Positions 5,340 to 7,244 of a DNA stretch of 7,244 bases are shown in pieces. The position numbers and the translations under genes are program-made. This DNA comes from Clostridium sp. CAG:448 (GTDB taxonomy: Bacteria; Bacillota; Clostridia; Oscillospirales; CAG-272). Positions within the stretch are counted from its first letter, which is position 1; the number at the start of each line of letters is the position of its first letter. The stretch is from the NCBI GenBank assembly GCA_000433415.1, contig FR890495.1:1-7244 (forward strand), written 5' to 3'. The notes under the pieces are model-generated. The model was not told the origin of the DNA. It did no database searches and saw only the letters and a program-made list of their open reading frames with translations.

Positions 5340-6734
5340 TCAATACTCCGCGTTTCCCACCGTTCTCGGATAAGGAATGACGTCACGGATATTGGATACA
5401 CCGGTAATGTACATGATAATCCGCTCAAAGCCCAGACCGTACCCGGCATGCTTGGTACCGCCGTAGCGGCGGAGGTTGACATACCACCAATAGTCCTCCT
5501 CTTTCAGTCCGCACTCCTGCATGCGCGAAAGAAGAACATCAACCCGCTCCTCACGCTGTGAACCGCCGATGATCTCACCGACGCCGGGAACCAGCAAATC
5601 CATTGCGGCAACCGTCTTTCCGTCATCATTCAGGCGCATGTAGAACGATTTGATTTCCTTGGGGTAGTCCGTTACAAAAATCGGGCAGCCGAACACCTGC
5701 TCGGTCAGATATCTCTCATGCTCGGTCTGCAGATCGCATCCCCATTCCACGGGATATTTGAACTCTACATCCGCTTTTTTGAGCAGCTCCACCGCCTCCG
5801 TATAGGGAACCTCGCGGTATTCGCTTGCCGCAAGCTTCTGCAGACGATCAAGCAGGGTCTTATCGACAAAGCTGTTGAAAAACTCCAGCTCCTGCGCGCA
5901 GTTCTCCATCACGTGACGGATGATATACTGGATCATATCCCACGCCAGACGCATGTCGTCCTTCAGATCCGCAAAAGCAATCTCCGGCTCGATCATCCAG
6001 AACTCCGCCGCATGCCTTGCGGTGTTGGAATTCTCCGCGCGGAACGTCGGTCCGAACGTATAAATGTTGCCGAATGCCATCGCATAGGTTTCCCCTTCCA
6101 ACTGTCCGGAAACGGTCAGGTTGGTGCTTCTGCCGAAGAAATCCTGGCTCCAGTCTACCTTTCCGTCCGGTGTGCGCGGCAGATTGTCCGGATCCAGCGT
6201 GGTAACACGGAACATCTCGCCGGCACCCTCACAGTCTGAGCCGGTAATCAGCGGGGTATGCACATAGACAAATCCCCGGTCATGGAAGAAGCGGTGAATG
6301 GCAAACGCGACCTCACTGCGCACACGGAAGACAGCGGAAAACAGGTTGGTGCGGGGACGCAGATACGCCTGTTCGCGCAGATATTCCAGTGTATGCCGTT
6401 TTTTCTGCAACGGATAATCCGGCGTGGAGGTTCCCTCTACCTCAACGGAAATCGCCTTGATTTCAAAGGGCTGCTTCATTTCCGGAGTCAGTTCCACTCT
6501 TCCGCGCACGACCACCGCAGAACCGACATTGAGTTTTGCGATTTCATCGTAGTTTGCAATCTTCTCGCGTTCAAAAACAACCTGCGCGCTTTTGAAACAA
6601 CTTCCGTCGTTCAGATCGATGAACCCGAACGCCTTGCTGTCGCGGATGCTTCTTGCCCATCCGCCCAATATCACTTCCTTGCCTCCGTATGCCTGCATAT
6701 CGGCATACAGATGTGCGATCAATTCTCTTTTCAT
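5340..6734 (-). CDS. asnS: Asparaginyl-tRNA synthetase
   Basis: A complete 464-aa class IIb aminoacyl-tRNA synthetase that charges tRNA-Asn with asparagine in the cytosol; length matches bacterial AsnRS (about 466 aa in E. coli). The N-terminal OB-fold anticodon-binding domain spans roughly residues 15-105 (VILGGWARSIRDSKAFGFIDLNDG). The catalytic core follows: FFHDRGFVYVHTPLI around motif 1, TNLTVSGQLEGE (204-215), motif 2 FGPTFRAENSNTARHAAEFWMIEPE (FRAE 231-234), and motif 3 GYGLGFERIIMY (GLGFER 433-438). The C-terminus NIRDVIPYPRTVGNAEY is characteristic of AsnRS, which excludes AspRS. The ATG is preceded by GGTGGAGG with 4 nt between. No T-box leader precedes it: only 51 nt separate it from the upstream gene, so any promoter probably lies upstream of the window or within that gene. 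Confidence 0.97.
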   Translation of the reverse strand: MKRELIAHLYADMQAYGGKEVILGGWARSIRDSKAFGFIDLNDGSCFKSAQVVFEREKIANYDEIAKLNVGSAVVVRGRVELTPEMKQPFEIKAISVEVEGTSTPDYPLQKKRHTLEYLREQAYLRPRTNLFSAVFRVRSEVAFAIHRFFHDRGFVYVHTPLITGSDCEGAGEMFRVTTLDPDNLPRTPDGKVDWSQDFFGRSTNLTVSGQLEGETYAMAFGNIYTFGPTFRAENSNTARHAAEFWMIEPEIAFADLKDDMRLAWDMIQYIIRHVMENCAQELEFFNSFVDKTLLDRLQKLAASEYREVPYTEAVELLKKADVEFKYPVEWGCDLQTEHERYLTEQVFGCPIFVTDYPKEIKSFYMRLNDDGKTVAAMDLLVPGVGEIIGGSQREERVDVLLSRMQECGLKEEDYWWYVNLRRYGGTKHAGYGLGFERIIMYITGVSNIRDVIPYPRTVGNAEY

Positions 6735-6738
6735 ATGT

Positions 6739-6746
6739 CCTCCACC
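6739..6746 (-). promoter_or_regulatory. Strong Shine-Dalgarno site of asnS
   Basis: GGTGGAGG on the minus strand, 4 nt before the asnS ATG (6734-6732). It is the clearest signal in the 51-nt gap; no promoter or hairpin stands out there. Confidence 0.75.
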
Positions 6747-6785
6747 TAAAGTATTTCCCGTCGCAAACCGGACAAAACAGCTCCG

Positions 6786-7244
6786 TCAATAAAAAGTTGC
6801 GACTTCTTTCTCCGGCTTCTGCGCCGGCTTTGCCTCGATGGCATACAGCACCGGTCCCTTGCCGCCGTACATTTTGTGCTTTTCCAGCTTGATCTTCGCA
6901 CGGACCATCATCCATTCGCGGGTCTTGTAGTCCACTGCGTGATCAAATACGCAAATCAGTGCGGTATAGGCAATATCCGCCTCGCAACAGGTCATCACGT
7001 GCCGCCCGATGGCAATCTCGTTTTTCTTCAGTTGCGGATTACGTGCGACCATTCCCTTGAATTCCACCACTTTATTGGCATATTTGGGCAATTCTTCCGA
7101 CATGTCGCGATACCAGACGGCGTAATCCTCGTCCGGAATCACAACAACCGGTGCGTCCAGATCAAACGGAAGCGGATCGATGATGTCATCGTACTCCACA
7201 TGTCCGTCCGGGTAATCGTAACAGATCTGCGCGCGGCGCGAAAC
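6786..7244 (-). CDS. DUF1980/YcgQ-like (TIGR03943-type) protein, C-terminal part; 5' end outside window
   Basis: The last ~152 residues of a protein resembling the C-terminal DUF1980 domain of YcgQ/TIGR03943 proteins, which in other Firmicutes pair with a YcgR-type permease. The recognisable core is VVEFKGMVARNPQLKKNEIAIGRHVMTCCEADIAYTAL, an OB-like beta-rich segment with the family's Arg...Thr-Cys-Cys-x-Ala-Asp signature (Cys pair at fragment residues 86-87). A strand with REWMMVRAKI follows. The Lys/Pro-rich tail is probably disordered. The frame stays open to the right edge and reads as plausible protein (QICYDYPDGHVEYDD); the GTG at 7199 lacks a ribosome site, so I treat it as an internal Val. 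The domain's biochemical role is not established; metal handling has been suggested by its context elsewhere. It lies 51 nt upstream of asnS on the same strand. Confidence 0.7.
   Translation of the reverse strand, partial: VSRRAQICYDYPDGHVEYDDIIDPLPFDLDAPVVVIPDEDYAVWYRDMSEELPKYANKVVEFKGMVARNPQLKKNEIAIGRHVMTCCEADIAYTALICVFDHAVDYKTREWMMVRAKIKLEKHKMYGGKGPVLYAIEAKPAQKPEKEVATFY

Noticed and set aside
6735..6785. Possible T-box or other leader control upstream of asnS.
   Set aside because: Only 51 nt are available, with no specifier hairpin, T-box core sequence or terminator; far too short for such an element.
6571..6915. Minus-strand frame bridging the DUF1980-like gene and asnS, containing a CPVCDGKYF zinc-ribbon-like stretch.
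   Set aside because: It overlaps both real genes out of frame; the Cys motif falls in the 51-nt spacer and is read by chance. No ribosome site or family match.

Overview
The window looks like an ordinary chromosomal stretch from a Gram-positive, moderately GC-rich Clostridia-type bacterium, plausibly the Oscillospiraceae/Ruminococcaceae group. This is inference from protein style, strong Shine-Dalgarno sites, textbook vegetative promoters and gene types; no rRNA or other phylogenetic marker is present. It holds seven coding regions: five complete and two cut by the window edges. I see no tRNA, rRNA, CRISPR array, insertion sequence, phage gene, attachment site or origin.

Layout, left to right. 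(1) Positions 1-404, plus strand: the C-terminal end of a PfkB/ribokinase-fold pyridoxal or pyridoxamine kinase. (2) Positions 421-464: a perfect 14-bp hairpin serving as terminator between convergent genes. (3) Positions 488-3392, minus strand: a tight three-gene operon transcribed right to left, encoding a cytidylate-kinase-like P-loop kinase, a DagK/YegS-type lipid kinase and a GT4 glycosyltransferase, with a 9-nt gap and then an 11-nt overlap. (4) Positions 3393-3598: a divergent intergenic region with one good sigma-70/A promoter facing each way and a 10-bp palindrome between them. (5) Positions 3599-4432, plus strand: a stand-alone xylose-isomerase-like TIM-barrel sugar isomerase/epimerase. 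(6) Positions 4502-4535: a second convergent-junction hairpin. (7) Positions 4543-7244, minus strand: a co-directional run of a DUF1980/YcgQ-like protein (cut at the right edge), asparaginyl-tRNA synthetase (asnS) and a YkuE-like metallophosphoesterase.

Functionally, the best-supported link is inside the minus-strand operon. A lipid kinase of the diacylglycerol-kinase superfamily overlaps a GT4 enzyme that resembles diacylglycerol glycosyltransferases, and a CMP-kinase-like enzyme leads the operon. A membrane-lipid role (partition of diacylglycerol between phosphatidate and glycolipid) is a reasonable but untested inference. The asnS run looks like housekeeping genes with no evident shared pathway. 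Nothing here amounts to a clearly new system. The items most worth a second look are the lipid-type operon, the Cys-x-x-Cys in the putative lid of the CMP-kinase-like protein, the near-ideal promoter that fixes the isomerase start codon, and the altered residues around the isomerase metal site.
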